NCBI GenBank assembly: GCA_947306175.1
Contig: CAMZFV010000005.1
Location: 62,001 to 126,000 of the forward strand
DNA: 64,000 nucleotides
Direction of reading: 5' to 3'
DNA from: an uncultured Prevotellaceae bacterium
Lineage (GTDB): Bacteria; Bacteroidota; Bacteroidia; Bacteroidales; Muribaculaceae
Below, in pieces: positions 1-9,523 of this stretch; positions within the stretch are counted from its first letter, which is position 1, and each line of letters starts with the position of its first letter. Both the position numbers and the translations under genes were made by a program. The notes under the pieces were generated by a model that saw only the letters and a list, made by a program, of their open reading frames with translations, was not told the DNA's origin and searched no databases.

Positions 1-581
1 GTGTAGTCGCAGTCTCTCACGGCAATATGCGCCATCATCACTACGGGCAGGGCCTCAGTATTTGACTGACTGGCATGGTCGAGTAGGGCTTGGAAATAGC
101 ACTGCTGTCGCTGGTCGGCAGGTAGCGCCTCATCAGTCACCCTGGGAAAACTGGAAGGGTAGGCGAACGGTACCGCGGCGACAATGCCTTTGTCACCCAC
201 ATTGATGATGTGTCGGTCCAAGTCTGCAAGACCGTCGCTCTTGCGTGCTATGCCGCCGATTACAGTCACTCCAGCTAATTCCCATAGGCGGCTGTCGCTC
301 TCCAAGCGCGATGCACTGTCGTGGTTACCTGCAATGACGATGATGCGCATCGTGGGGCACGCCTTGTGGATCTCAAGCATGGCATTGACATAGAGGGCCA
401 CCGTCGCGCTCGACGGGGCCGACGTGTGATAAATGTCACCGCTCACGAGTAGCACGTCAGGCTGCTGTTCTCTAACGATGTCAGCCAGTTGGCGCAGGAA
501 ATCCTGCTGCTCCTCGTTGCGGTCGTAGCCATAAAAATTCTGGCCCAAGTGCCAGTCGCTGGTATGTATAAACTTAAACAT
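1..581 (-). CDS. sbcD: Exonuclease SbcD-like metallophosphoesterase, N-terminal part (runs off window start)
   Basis: Minus-strand translation from ATG at 581 begins MFKFIHTSDWHLGQNFYGYDRNEEQQDFLRQLADIVREQQPDVLLVSGDIYH; DxHxG and GDxxH metallophosphoesterase motifs. Not in the ORF track because it is truncated. Confidence 0.85.
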   Translation of the reverse strand, partial: MFKFIHTSDWHLGQNFYGYDRNEEQQDFLRQLADIVREQQPDVLLVSGDIYHTSAPSSATVALYVNAMLEIHKACPTMRIIVIAGNHDSASRLESDSRLWELAGVTVIGGIARKSDGLADLDRHIINVGDKGIVAAVPFAYPSSFPRVTDEALPADQRQQCYFQALLDHASQSNTEALPVVMMAHIAVRDCDY

Positions 582-635
582 GTATGTAATTGCGGTTTTA
601 TCGGTTTAACAGAGGCTGCTTATCGTGGGGGCAAC

Positions 636-1862
636 TCATATTTTTCTGAATAATGCGAACGGTCGTCTCAAGTCGAGCGTGTGGTACCAGAAAAGTCCCA
701 CGCCGATGATTAGCACAACAAACGTGCGCCAAGTGAAGTGCAGGTGGTTCCAAGTGTGTTCCAGCAGGACAAACGCCCACACGAAACTGGCCATAGCCAC
801 CAGGAGCATCCAACTGTGCTGTTTGATGGCTTGCCAGGACTTGGCAAATGTCAAAGTCACAACAGCCGTGAACAGTGTCACAGCAAGAAATCCTAAGCCT
901 GTCGCTTTCAGGCACCACATCATGTAGCCCTGCTCATTGTGCCCGATGGTGCGCTGGGTCATGGCACCCATGGCGTCCTGAAATGCGGCATGCCCCGTGA
1001 TGAGGTATGCCAATGACCATTTCGTTGCCCACAGCAAGGCATATCCCAGTAGCCATGCCAGCGACAATAGGATGACGGTGCGCCACGTTTTCTCGGGTTT
1101 GCGGTAGAGCATATACACTACGAGAGGCACAATCAGCGCTACCATCGGTGTCGTCAGCAGGTCAAAGAATGTCGTGCAGGCACCGATGATGAAAAAAAGG
1201 ATTACCGCTGTGTGCCAGTTGGTTGAGACACGTTTCCAGCACAAGATGAAGATAGAGGCCAGTAATGCGATGTAGAATGTGGGCACATAATTCAGGCACA
1301 TGGGCACAGATGGAATCATAAATGCAGCCAATGCCAAGGTAACTATTAAGGCATTGGCACGTCCCGTGCGTCGCCACAACACTATCAATAAAACCAGCAG
1401 CAATATGGACAAGATCACCCAATTGATGACACGGATGCCGTAGATAGTGGTTAGGCACAGTAGCGGACGGATAATCACCTGATTGCCATGCCAATATCGG
1501 CTGTATATGACGGGCTGGAAGCTATCGTCATCAGGCCGTTCGAACATGAGCTTCGCCCCTTTTACGGGAGAGCCGTCAACCATTATAAACCGATCGTTCA
1601 TCGCCGACTCAAGCGGGTGATTGTCGTCTGTACAATAGGCGATGCCAAGTATCAGGCAATCACTGAATACCCCCAATTTATAAGGTTGAATTTGGCCCAC
1701 TTGATCCGTGAACATCTTTCCGTCGTCAATCACTTGCTGTACCGATTGCCGCACATTGTCCTCAATGGCGCTGTGGGGAATGGAAAAAGCCGCCACCACC
1801 ATTCCCATGAACAGTAGCGTCAGCATGACGTAAGCAATCAATATGTGTACAGCAGTCTTCAT
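636..1862 (-). CDS. Polytopic integral membrane protein, unknown function
   Basis: 408 aa ORF with about 8-10 hydrophobic segments; no family motif recognised. Confidence 0.7.
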   Translation of the reverse strand: MKTAVHILIAYVMLTLLFMGMVVAAFSIPHSAIEDNVRQSVQQVIDDGKMFTDQVGQIQPYKLGVFSDCLILGIAYCTDDNHPLESAMNDRFIMVDGSPVKGAKLMFERPDDDSFQPVIYSRYWHGNQVIIRPLLCLTTIYGIRVINWVILSILLLVLLIVLWRRTGRANALIVTLALAAFMIPSVPMCLNYVPTFYIALLASIFILCWKRVSTNWHTAVILFFIIGACTTFFDLLTTPMVALIVPLVVYMLYRKPEKTWRTVILLSLAWLLGYALLWATKWSLAYLITGHAAFQDAMGAMTQRTIGHNEQGYMMWCLKATGLGFLAVTLFTAVVTLTFAKSWQAIKQHSWMLLVAMASFVWAFVLLEHTWNHLHFTWRTFVVLIIGVGLFWYHTLDLRRPFALFRKI

Positions 1863-1989
1863 TATTTTCTACTGCAAATATACTTCAAGCTGAACACAAT
1901 GCCAAATATATGTGAGCATTGTTGAGGCGCGTCCTACCTTCTTTGTAGGACAAATATACTATTTTTTTCCAAACCCATATCTCGATTTC

Positions 1990-2082
1990 CCCTTTTTTTC
2001 TTTGGAAAATATCCAAAAACGCCAAATTATTTCTTTGGAAAATATCAAAAAAATGCCCAATTATTTCTTTGGAAAATATTTT
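1990..2082. repeat. Three near-tandem copies (period ~33-34 bp) of TTTCTTTGGAAAATAT
   Basis: TTTGGAAAAT starts at 2001, 2034 and 2068, each preceded by TTTC/TTC and followed by CCAAAAACGCC / CAAAAAAATGCCC spacers. Confidence 0.8.
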
Positions 2083-2190
2083 TTATGTACCTTAGCGCCC
2101 GAAATTACAGACATTTAACGTCTAGATTTAATTTGCTTGTCATTTTGCCAAGCTATAATGATAAAAACGAGGCATAAAAGATAGAACAAT

Positions 2191-3597
2191 ATGTATTATC
2201 CAAGACTCATCGACAACTATTTATCAGAATGGGCTTCGCGCGAAACGCACAAGCCGCTGCTATTGCGTGGTGCCCGTCAGGTGGGAAAATCCACTGCTGT
2301 GCAGCATTTGGGAGAGAGTTTTGACAACTATGTGGAAGTCAATTTTGAAAAACAGGCTTCTTTCGTCACCTTATTCAAGGGAGGAGATCTTGATGTCAAT
2401 AGGATTGTATCTCAGATAGCAGCAATGGCAGGGAAGCGGATTGTTCCTGGCAAGACGCTCTTATTCCTTGACGAGATTCAGGCTTGTCCTGAGGCGATAA
2501 TGTCATTACGGTTCTTCAAGGAAGATATGCCCGAATTGCATGTTATTGCGGCAGGTTCTCTATTGGAATTTGCCCTTGACGAATTGCCTACTTTTGGCGT
2601 TGGGCGAATCCACTCAATGTTTATCTATCCCATGACTTTTGATGAGTTCCTGATGGCAAACGGTGAACAACTGCTGTTAGAAACACGAAAAAGTGCTTCT
2701 GCTTCCAATCCACTTCCTGCGCCTCTATATGAAAAACTAGTGGGTCTATTGCGCACCTATATGCTTGTCGGTGGCATGCCCGAGGCTGTAAGCAAGTGGG
2801 TTGAAACGCATGACTATCTAGCTTGTCAGGAAGTGCAGGACGACATCGTGGTGACTTATGAGGACGACTTCCCAAAATACCGCAAGAAGATAGATCCAAA
2901 CTTGCTTCGCTTAACAATGCGCAGTGTCGCAGTGCAGGCGACTAAGAAGTTTGTTTATTCTGAGGTTGGAGGTGGCTACAAGTCGATTGACGTAAAAAAA
3001 GCAATAGACCTGTTGGCAAAGGCAGGACTTCTAATCCCGGTAACGCATACTGATGCCAATGGTATTCCCTTGGGGAGTGAGGCTGATCCGTTATATCGCA
3101 AGATTCTGACCCTTGACACAGGCTTGATGCTCCGTCTATTGAACATGACGACTGGAGACATCTCTGAACTTACTGACAGCATCCTCACAAGTGATATCTC
3201 AGACTTGGTAAACAAGGGGCCAATGGCAGAGATGGTAGCTGGACTTGAATTATTGCACTACCGCACACCCAATATTCGTCACGAATTGTATTACTGGCTG
3301 CGAAGAGCCAAAAATTCGCAGGCAGAAGTGGACTACGTCTCCAGCTATCGCCAGACAGTTCTCCCAATCGAGGTGAAAGCCGGAACACAAGGAGGTATGA
3401 AGAGCTTATGGCTGTTTATGCGTGAGAAACACCTCACTAATGCCATCCGTTGTTCGTTAGAAAACTTTGGTACTTTCGATTATGAGGACAAAATGGACAA
3501 TGATGCCATCCGTCATGTACAAATCTGCCCCCTATACGCCATCTCCCAGATGGACTCCCTCCTAAACGCCTTCAACTGGAACACAGCAGTGAAATAG
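2191..3597 (+). CDS. AAA+ ATPase with C-terminal DUF4143-type domain
   Basis: Walker A LLLRGARQVGKST, Walker B TLLFLDEIQACPEAI, IAAGSLLEFAL and C-terminal LPIEVKAGTQGGMKSL typical of the family. Confidence 0.9.
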   Translation: MYYPRLIDNYLSEWASRETHKPLLLRGARQVGKSTAVQHLGESFDNYVEVNFEKQASFVTLFKGGDLDVNRIVSQIAAMAGKRIVPGKTLLFLDEIQACPEAIMSLRFFKEDMPELHVIAAGSLLEFALDELPTFGVGRIHSMFIYPMTFDEFLMANGEQLLLETRKSASASNPLPAPLYEKLVGLLRTYMLVGGMPEAVSKWVETHDYLACQEVQDDIVVTYEDDFPKYRKKIDPNLLRLTMRSVAVQATKKFVYSEVGGGYKSIDVKKAIDLLAKAGLLIPVTHTDANGIPLGSEADPLYRKILTLDTGLMLRLLNMTTGDISELTDSILTSDISDLVNKGPMAEMVAGLELLHYRTPNIRHELYYWLRRAKNSQAEVDYVSSYRQTVLPIEVKAGTQGGMKSLWLFMREKHLTNAIRCSLENFGTFDYEDKMDNDAIRHVQICPLYAISQMDSLLNAFNWNTAVK

Positions 3598-3716
3598 AAA
3601 CTTTTTCCGGTATGGTTTTAATCAATGAACCAAGGTCTGTGTTAATGTTATTTTAGCGTCAGTTTGACAAAATCTAATTGATTGAAAACTAGATAAATGA
3701 CTCAACGATTGTCGGG

Positions 3717-3995
3717 TCATTTCCCCAAACGGCCATATGTCTCGTTAATCCTCCTACCGTCCGCAGTAAACTCAAGGATGTTGACGGAGCTCGCCTGCTC
3801 TTTTGTGCATGGGTGGCCGTCTTTATCGTAATAATACGCTATCGAGTAGTCGCCACCGCTTGGCGTCGGCTCGTCAACCCTTTGGGAAAAACGCGGGTCG
3901 CGTTTCGGCTCTTCGCCGCGCTCACCTGCGACCTCTTCGACAAGTCGCCTAAACTCGGCATCAGTCATATCTTCAATTCTTTTTCTCTTACTCAT
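3717..3995 (-). CDS. Small hypothetical protein
   Basis: 92 aa charged ORF starting MSKRKRIEDMTDAEFRRLVEEV; plausible composition, no family recognised. Confidence 0.5.
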   Translation of the reverse strand: MSKRKRIEDMTDAEFRRLVEEVAGERGEEPKRDPRFSQRVDEPTPSGGDYSIAYYYDKDGHPCTKEQASSVNILEFTADGRRINETYGRLGK

Positions 3996-4122
3996 AGTGT
4001 TACAAAGTCACTTGTTAATTAGTTTGTAGGAAACGAAAAAGATGGTAATAGTTGCCACCGTTGTGATTAATGCCACGGCTGTCGTGACAACCCATTACCA
4101 ATCATTAGGGTTGTGAAGCCAG

Positions 4123-4350
4123 TTACTCAAAGCGAGATAATAAGTTAAGGCTCTCAATGCCATCTACTATCTTTACTTGGGTGCCGTCCCATAAAATCAG
4201 GACTGGCAGGCCTGTTGGTTCTGGCATCTCTTGCTCGTCAACGTGTTCATTATAGACCTCAAATCCGTCAAGTGAGCCGAGATATTCTATGCCGTTGCAG
4301 TAAATCTTTTCTGCTTTCTCTCTAACTGCGTTTGGAATCTTCTTGTTCAT
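4123..4350 (-). CDS. Small hypothetical protein
   Basis: 75 aa ORF starting MNKKIPNAVREKAEKIYCNGIEYLGSLDGFEVY. Confidence 0.5.
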   Translation of the reverse strand: MNKKIPNAVREKAEKIYCNGIEYLGSLDGFEVYNEHVDEQEMPEPTGLPVLILWDGTQVKIVDGIESLNLLSRFE

Positions 4351-4616
4351 AGTGTTACAAAATTAAGTATTTTTTTAGAAAACGCGCGACAATGCCGAAA
4401 AAACTGCTGCGTGTATTGTTTATCACGTCTCTCCCCTTCGAGGGCGAACAGATTCTGCAAAAGGAAAAAGGGCGTTTTTGGTTGTTATTTTAATGTGTGG
4501 TTTCAGACGCAACTGTGGTTGTTCTATGATGCCCTGTGCCAGTTTTTGGCAAAATTGTTGGGGGAGATTGTGGTGTGTTTCAATGTAAATATTTATTTTT
4601 GCGAGGTGAAAACAAA

Positions 4617-5906
4617 ATGAAATGTAAGGATATGAAGAAAATGACCAGAATTTCCCTGTTGATGTTTGTGTTGTGGGTGTCGCTCACATCGATGACCACC
4701 CTGAACGCCTGCACAACCGGTGCCCACAAGACCATCGCGACCGACGTTTCGCTCGCCGATCAGCAACAACCGGCCACAGCTACCGCAACTGATGGCGAGG
4801 TGATTCTTGGCGCGGCACGCATAAGTGACTATGTGCCCATCTTGCGTGGCAAGCGTGTGGCGTTGTTGAGTAACCAGACGGGTATGGTGGGCGACAAGCA
4901 CACCCTGGACCTGATGCTGGAAAATGACGTGAACGTGGTGACGATTTTCTCACCCGAGCACGGTTTCCGAGGCAATGCCGATGCGGGCGAACACGTGTCG
5001 AGCAGTGTGGACGAGAAGACGGGCATCCCCATCGCGTCGCTCTATGACGGCAAGTCACCCATGCCCAGCAAGGAGGTGATGGATGGTATTGACGTCATCG
5101 TGACCGACATTCAGGATGTGGGTCTCAGGTTCTACACCTATTATGTGACGATGATTAACCTCATGGACGCTGCAGTGACCTACGGCAAGCAGTTCATGGT
5201 GCTCGACAGGCCCAACCCCAACGGCATGTATGTGGACGGCCCCATTCTGGACATGACGCTTAAGTCGGGCGTGGGCCGCCTGCCTATCCCCACTGTGCAT
5301 GGCATGACGTTGGGCGAACTGGCGCAGATGGCCAATGGCGAGGGCTGGCTCAAGGATAGCCGGAAATGTGAACTCACGGTCATCCCCTGCCAGAACTACA
5401 CCCACCAAACCCGCTACACGTTGCCCATCGCTCCGAGCCCCAACCTGCCCAATATGCTCGCCATCTACCTCTATCCTTCGATGTGCTACTTTGAGGGCAC
5501 GACGGTGAGCCTGGGACGCGGTACTGACTGGCCCTTCCAGGTCTATGGCCACCCCGACATGACGGGCTACGACTTCGAGTTTACGCCCAAGAGCCGTTTT
5601 GGTGCCAAGACCCCGCCGCAGATGGATAAATTGTGCCATGGTGTGGACCTGCACAACCTCAATGCAGAGGACGTGATTGCCAAGGGCATCAACCTGGAGT
5701 ATGTCATCGACGCTTACCGCAACCTCACCAAGGGCGGCCACCAGTTCTACCTGAAGAGCAATTTCTTTGACCTGCTCATGGGTACCACCCGCGTGCGCGA
5801 ACTGATTGCCCAGGGCAAGAGTGCCGACGAGATTAAGGCCACCTGGAAAGCCGATGTGGAACTCTTCAAGGCCCAGCGCAAGCCCTACCTCCTCTACGAA
5901 GAATAA
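4617..5906 (+). CDS. DUF1343 / NamZ-type exo-beta-N-acetylmuramidase-like protein, secreted or lipoprotein
   Basis: N-terminal signal-like segment; LLSNQTGMVGDKHTLDLM, FSPEHGFRGNADAGEHV, SLYDGKSPMP, DIQDVGLRFYTYYVTM, LDRPNPNG typical of DUF1343. Confidence 0.9.
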   Translation: MKCKDMKKMTRISLLMFVLWVSLTSMTTLNACTTGAHKTIATDVSLADQQQPATATATDGEVILGAARISDYVPILRGKRVALLSNQTGMVGDKHTLDLMLENDVNVVTIFSPEHGFRGNADAGEHVSSSVDEKTGIPIASLYDGKSPMPSKEVMDGIDVIVTDIQDVGLRFYTYYVTMINLMDAAVTYGKQFMVLDRPNPNGMYVDGPILDMTLKSGVGRLPIPTVHGMTLGELAQMANGEGWLKDSRKCELTVIPCQNYTHQTRYTLPIAPSPNLPNMLAIYLYPSMCYFEGTTVSLGRGTDWPFQVYGHPDMTGYDFEFTPKSRFGAKTPPQMDKLCHGVDLHNLNAEDVIAKGINLEYVIDAYRNLTKGGHQFYLKSNFFDLLMGTTRVRELIAQGKSADEIKATWKADVELFKAQRKPYLLYEE

Positions 5907-5915
5907 GTAAAATCT

Positions 5916-5945
5916 CTTTAAACTCTAAACTTTAAACTTTAAACT
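5916..5945. repeat. Simple tandem repeat of TAAACTTT-like octamers in intergenic spacer
   Basis: ctttaaactctaaactttaaactttaaact. Confidence 0.7.
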
Positions 5946-5951
5946 AATAAT

Positions 5952-7400
5952 ATGACTCCCTGGATTGTTCTTGCCACAATCGTTGGCTATTTTATCCTTC
6001 TGTTTATCATCTCGTGGGCTGCGTCGCGCAAGAGTGACACCGCCACCGCCTTGAGCGGCGGACGTCAGGCCCCGTGGTTCATCGTCGCCATCGCCATGCT
6101 GGGCGCACCCATCTCGGGTGTAACCTTCATCTCGGTACCTGGCTATGTGGTCGGGTCCAGCTACAGTTACATGCAGATGGTGCTCGGCTTCGCCGTAGGC
6201 TATTTTGTCATCGCCTATGTGCTGTTGCCCCTGTTCTACAAGCGCAATCTAGTATCCATTTACGGCTATTTGGAGCAGCGCTTCGGCGGCAGTACCCACA
6301 AGAGCGGCGCATGGTTCTTCTTCATCAGCAAGATGCTGGGTGCCGCCGTACGTTTCCTTGTGGTTTGCGTCACCTTACAGATGCTGGTATTCGAGCCGTT
6401 GCACATTCCCTTTGTGTTCAACGTGATTGTCACCATCGCCCTCATCTTCCTTTATACCCTGCAGGGTGGTGTGAAGACCGTCATCTGGACCGATACGCTC
6501 AAGAGTTTCTGCCTCATCCTGTCGGTGGTGCTGTGCATCGTGTTCATCGCCCGCGCGTTGGGCTATGGCGTTGGTGATATGGTCAAGGCCATCGCAGCCG
6601 ACGATACGTCTCGCATCTTCTTCTTCGACAATCCCAAGGAAGGCACCTACTTCTGGAAACAGTTCATCGCCGGTATCTTCATGGTGATCGCCACCACTGG
6701 CCTTGATCAGGATCTGATGCAGCGCACCCTCGCAAGTAAGAACGTCGCCGAGTCCAAGAAGGGCCTTATTGTGAGCGGAATCACCCAGATTTTTGTGGTG
6801 GGTCTGTTCCTCGTGTTGGGTACTTTGCTGGTGATGTACACCCGTCATGCAGGTATTGAGATGCCCGAGAAGAATGACGCCCTCTTTGGCATGGTGGCCC
6901 AAGACAGCTCCATGCCCATCATCATGCTCATCCTCTTCGTCTTGGGACTGATTGCCGCAGGCTACTCGGCTGCAGGCTCGGCATTGACCGCATTGACCAC
7001 CTCGTTCACTGTTGATATCCTGGAGAGCGACAAGAAACAGGACGAGCCGAAACTGGCCCGTACCCGTCGCATGGTGCATATCGGCATGGCTATGGTCATG
7101 GGACTCATCATCCTGGTATTCTATGCCCTCAACAATGATAGCGCCATTAAGATGGTTTATACCCTCGCCAGCTACACCTACGGTCCCATCCTGGGCTTGT
7201 TCGCCTTCGGCATGATGTGTAAGAACCCCGTGCGCGACCGTCTGGTACCTGTGGTGTGCATCGCTGCTCCCATCATCAGCTTCTTCATCCAGATGTGGCT
7301 GGATAAGCAGTATCAATACACCTTGGGCTTCGAGTTGCTGCTGCTGAATGCCGCCCTCACGATGATAGGTCTTGCCCTCCTCATCAAGAAAAGTAATTAA
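5952..7400 (+). CDS. Sodium:solute symporter family (SSS) transporter
   Basis: 482 aa polytopic protein; GGRQAPWFIVAIAMLGAPISGVTFISVPGYV, TGLDQDLMQRTLASKN, GYSAAGSALTALTTSFTVDI. Confidence 0.9.
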   Translation: MTPWIVLATIVGYFILLFIISWAASRKSDTATALSGGRQAPWFIVAIAMLGAPISGVTFISVPGYVVGSSYSYMQMVLGFAVGYFVIAYVLLPLFYKRNLVSIYGYLEQRFGGSTHKSGAWFFFISKMLGAAVRFLVVCVTLQMLVFEPLHIPFVFNVIVTIALIFLYTLQGGVKTVIWTDTLKSFCLILSVVLCIVFIARALGYGVGDMVKAIAADDTSRIFFFDNPKEGTYFWKQFIAGIFMVIATTGLDQDLMQRTLASKNVAESKKGLIVSGITQIFVVGLFLVLGTLLVMYTRHAGIEMPEKNDALFGMVAQDSSMPIIMLILFVLGLIAAGYSAAGSALTALTTSFTVDILESDKKQDEPKLARTRRMVHIGMAMVMGLIILVFYALNNDSAIKMVYTLASYTYGPILGLFAFGMMCKNPVRDRLVPVVCIAAPIISFFIQMWLDKQYQYTLGFELLLLNAALTMIGLALLIKKSN

Positions 7401-7498
7401 TAGGCATTAGGCGTTAGGTTTTAGGCTTTAGGTGTGAGTTCCTTTCGGACATAGCTCCTAAGATCTAACGCTTAACTACAACTCCTAACTGAAAAAGC

Positions 7499-8395
7499 AT
7501 GGCACGTAACCTCGTAAACCGCTACGTGTGGTTGGTGGATACCATCTCCCGCTACGGACGCATCACGCTCAAGGAACTGAACAAGGCGTGGTTGCGTAGC
7601 GACATCAGTGACGGTAAACCGCTGGCTCGTCGCACTTTTTTCCATTATCGCGATGCTGTGGAGGATATGTTCGACATCAACATCCAATGCGACAGGACCA
7701 CGTTTGAATACTACATCGATGACTCGGGCGGGGAGAACAATGCCCGCCTGCGGTCATGGCTGGTGGATTCGGTGTCGATGAGCGGTACATTAAGCAGCGC
7801 CCATGACATCAGCGGACGCATCATGCTGGAGAATGTCCCTTCGGCACGTGAGCACCTTCCGGTGGTGATCGATGCTATGAGGCAAAACCGACGCATTCGG
7901 TTCTCTTACAAGAGTTATACCCGTTCGCAGCCTGTTAACGGCATTGTGTTGGAGCCGTATTTTGTCAAGATTTTTAAGCAGTTGTGGTATGTGATAGGGC
8001 TCAACATCAAGGACAATCTTGTCAAGACTTATTCGCTTGACCGCATGAGTCAGTTGAACCTCCTGCAGGAGAACTTCGATTTGCCCAATAGCATCAATCC
8101 GTCGGAGTTCTTCAGGGACTGTTTTGGCATCATCACCAACCAGAACAAAGCCAAGCGCATTGTCCTGCGTGTGGAGTCGACTCAAGCCAAGTACTTCCGT
8201 GCCTTGCCCCTGCACAGCTCCCAGCAGGAAGAGATTCACGACGACTACTCGGTTTTCTCCTATAAAATGCGCATTACCTACGACCTCAAGGAGGAGATCA
8301 TGTCTCACGGTGCCAGCATCGAGGTGCTGGAGCCCGCAGAACTCAAAACCCTCATCCGCACCGAACTTGAGCAAGCCCTCAAGAACTATGGATAA
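7499..8395 (+). CDS. WYL-domain transcriptional regulator
   Basis: N-terminal HTH-like MARNLVNRYVWLVDTISRYGRITLKELNKAW; WYL-like segment YFVKIFKQLWYVIGLNIKDNLVKTYSLDRM. Confidence 0.85.
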   Translation: MARNLVNRYVWLVDTISRYGRITLKELNKAWLRSDISDGKPLARRTFFHYRDAVEDMFDINIQCDRTTFEYYIDDSGGENNARLRSWLVDSVSMSGTLSSAHDISGRIMLENVPSAREHLPVVIDAMRQNRRIRFSYKSYTRSQPVNGIVLEPYFVKIFKQLWYVIGLNIKDNLVKTYSLDRMSQLNLLQENFDLPNSINPSEFFRDCFGIITNQNKAKRIVLRVESTQAKYFRALPLHSSQQEEIHDDYSVFSYKMRITYDLKEEIMSHGASIEVLEPAELKTLIRTELEQALKNYG

Positions 8396-8436
8396 TGAAT
8401 CCATGGTTATGTGTTCTCAAGATCAACACCGAATAA

Positions 8437-9510
8437 ATGATTATGGTAGCGAAGCAAAGAGATAGCAATCTTGAATTTTACAGGATCATCATCATGATTC
8501 TGATAACGGCCAATCACTATGTGTGTAATTCGGGCCTATTGGATGTGATGAATCAGGCGACCACATCTGCCAAGACGCTCTATCTCTATCTCTTTGGCAT
8601 GTGGGGAAAGACAGGCATCAACTGTTTTGTCCTGATCACGGGTTATTATATGTGCCGGTCACGGATAACGCTGCGCAAATTCACTAAACTCTTGCTTTGG
8701 GTGTTATTCTACAATACGGTGATCTATTTCGCTTTTGTGGCATGTGGATATTGCGACTTTTCCTTTGGAAACTGTGTCGCATCGATCTGGCCCATAAAAG
8801 ACATTAAGGGCAACTTTGTCAGCTGCTATCTAGTTTTCTTCTTGACAATCCCATTCCTGAATATCTTGATCAGGAATATGACTAAGCGGCAGCACTTGTG
8901 GCTGTTGGTATTATTGCTGTCAGTATATACCCTGTGGGCACAACTGCCTTTCGTCGAGGTGTATTCTAACTATGTGATATGGTTCAGTGTCATATATCTG
9001 ATAGCATCCTATATTCGCATCTATGGCATTTTTGGGCAGTTGAATTATCGGAAATGGGGATGGCTGACATTGTGTGCAGTGTTGATTGCATCGCTCAGTG
9101 TGATCGGCTTCGTTATAAGTGGCCACACGAAATACGCCTACTATTTTGTCTCTAACTCCAACGCCATCATGGCGGTTGTTGTCAGCGTTTGCGCTTTTAT
9201 GTTTTTCAAGAATATGCCGCTCAGGTACAATAAATGGATTAACGCTGTCGGCGCTTCCACATTTGGAGTGCTGCTGATCCACACGAGCAATGACATGATG
9301 CACAAGTGGCTATGGCAAGATCTGCTGGACAACGTCGGTCATTATGCTGGCAACATTTACCTGCATTCAGTCTTGAGCATCCTGGGCGTATTCTTTATCT
9401 GCTCAATCATCGATCAACTCAGATTGAAGTGGATTGAAAAACCGCTCTTCAACGCATTGGATAAATATATGGCTAAACGGGGTAACATCTTTGGCATCCC
9501 TTGGACTTAA
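8437..9510 (+). CDS. Acyltransferase-3 family integral membrane protein
   Basis: SNLEFYRIIIMILITANHY N-terminal motif, about 10 TM segments, FGVLLIHTSNDMMHKWLW. Confidence 0.8.
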   Translation: MIMVAKQRDSNLEFYRIIIMILITANHYVCNSGLLDVMNQATTSAKTLYLYLFGMWGKTGINCFVLITGYYMCRSRITLRKFTKLLLWVLFYNTVIYFAFVACGYCDFSFGNCVASIWPIKDIKGNFVSCYLVFFLTIPFLNILIRNMTKRQHLWLLVLLLSVYTLWAQLPFVEVYSNYVIWFSVIYLIASYIRIYGIFGQLNYRKWGWLTLCAVLIASLSVIGFVISGHTKYAYYFVSNSNAIMAVVVSVCAFMFFKNMPLRYNKWINAVGASTFGVLLIHTSNDMMHKWLWQDLLDNVGHYAGNIYLHSVLSILGVFFICSIIDQLRLKWIEKPLFNALDKYMAKRGNIFGIPWT

Positions 9511-9523
9511 ATATTTTAGAATT

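Noticed and set aside
1912-2118. 68-aa ORF across the TTTGGAAAATAT repeats
   Set aside because: Translation simply reflects the DNA repeat (SLENI..SLENI); more plausible as a regulatory or repeat region.
5055-5741. 228-aa antisense ORF opposite DUF1343
   Set aside because: Antisense shadow of a well-supported gene; no recognisable motif.
6375-7316. 313-aa antisense ORF opposite the SSS transporter
   Set aside because: His/Asp/Gln-rich low-quality translation typical of antisense to a hydrophobic membrane protein.
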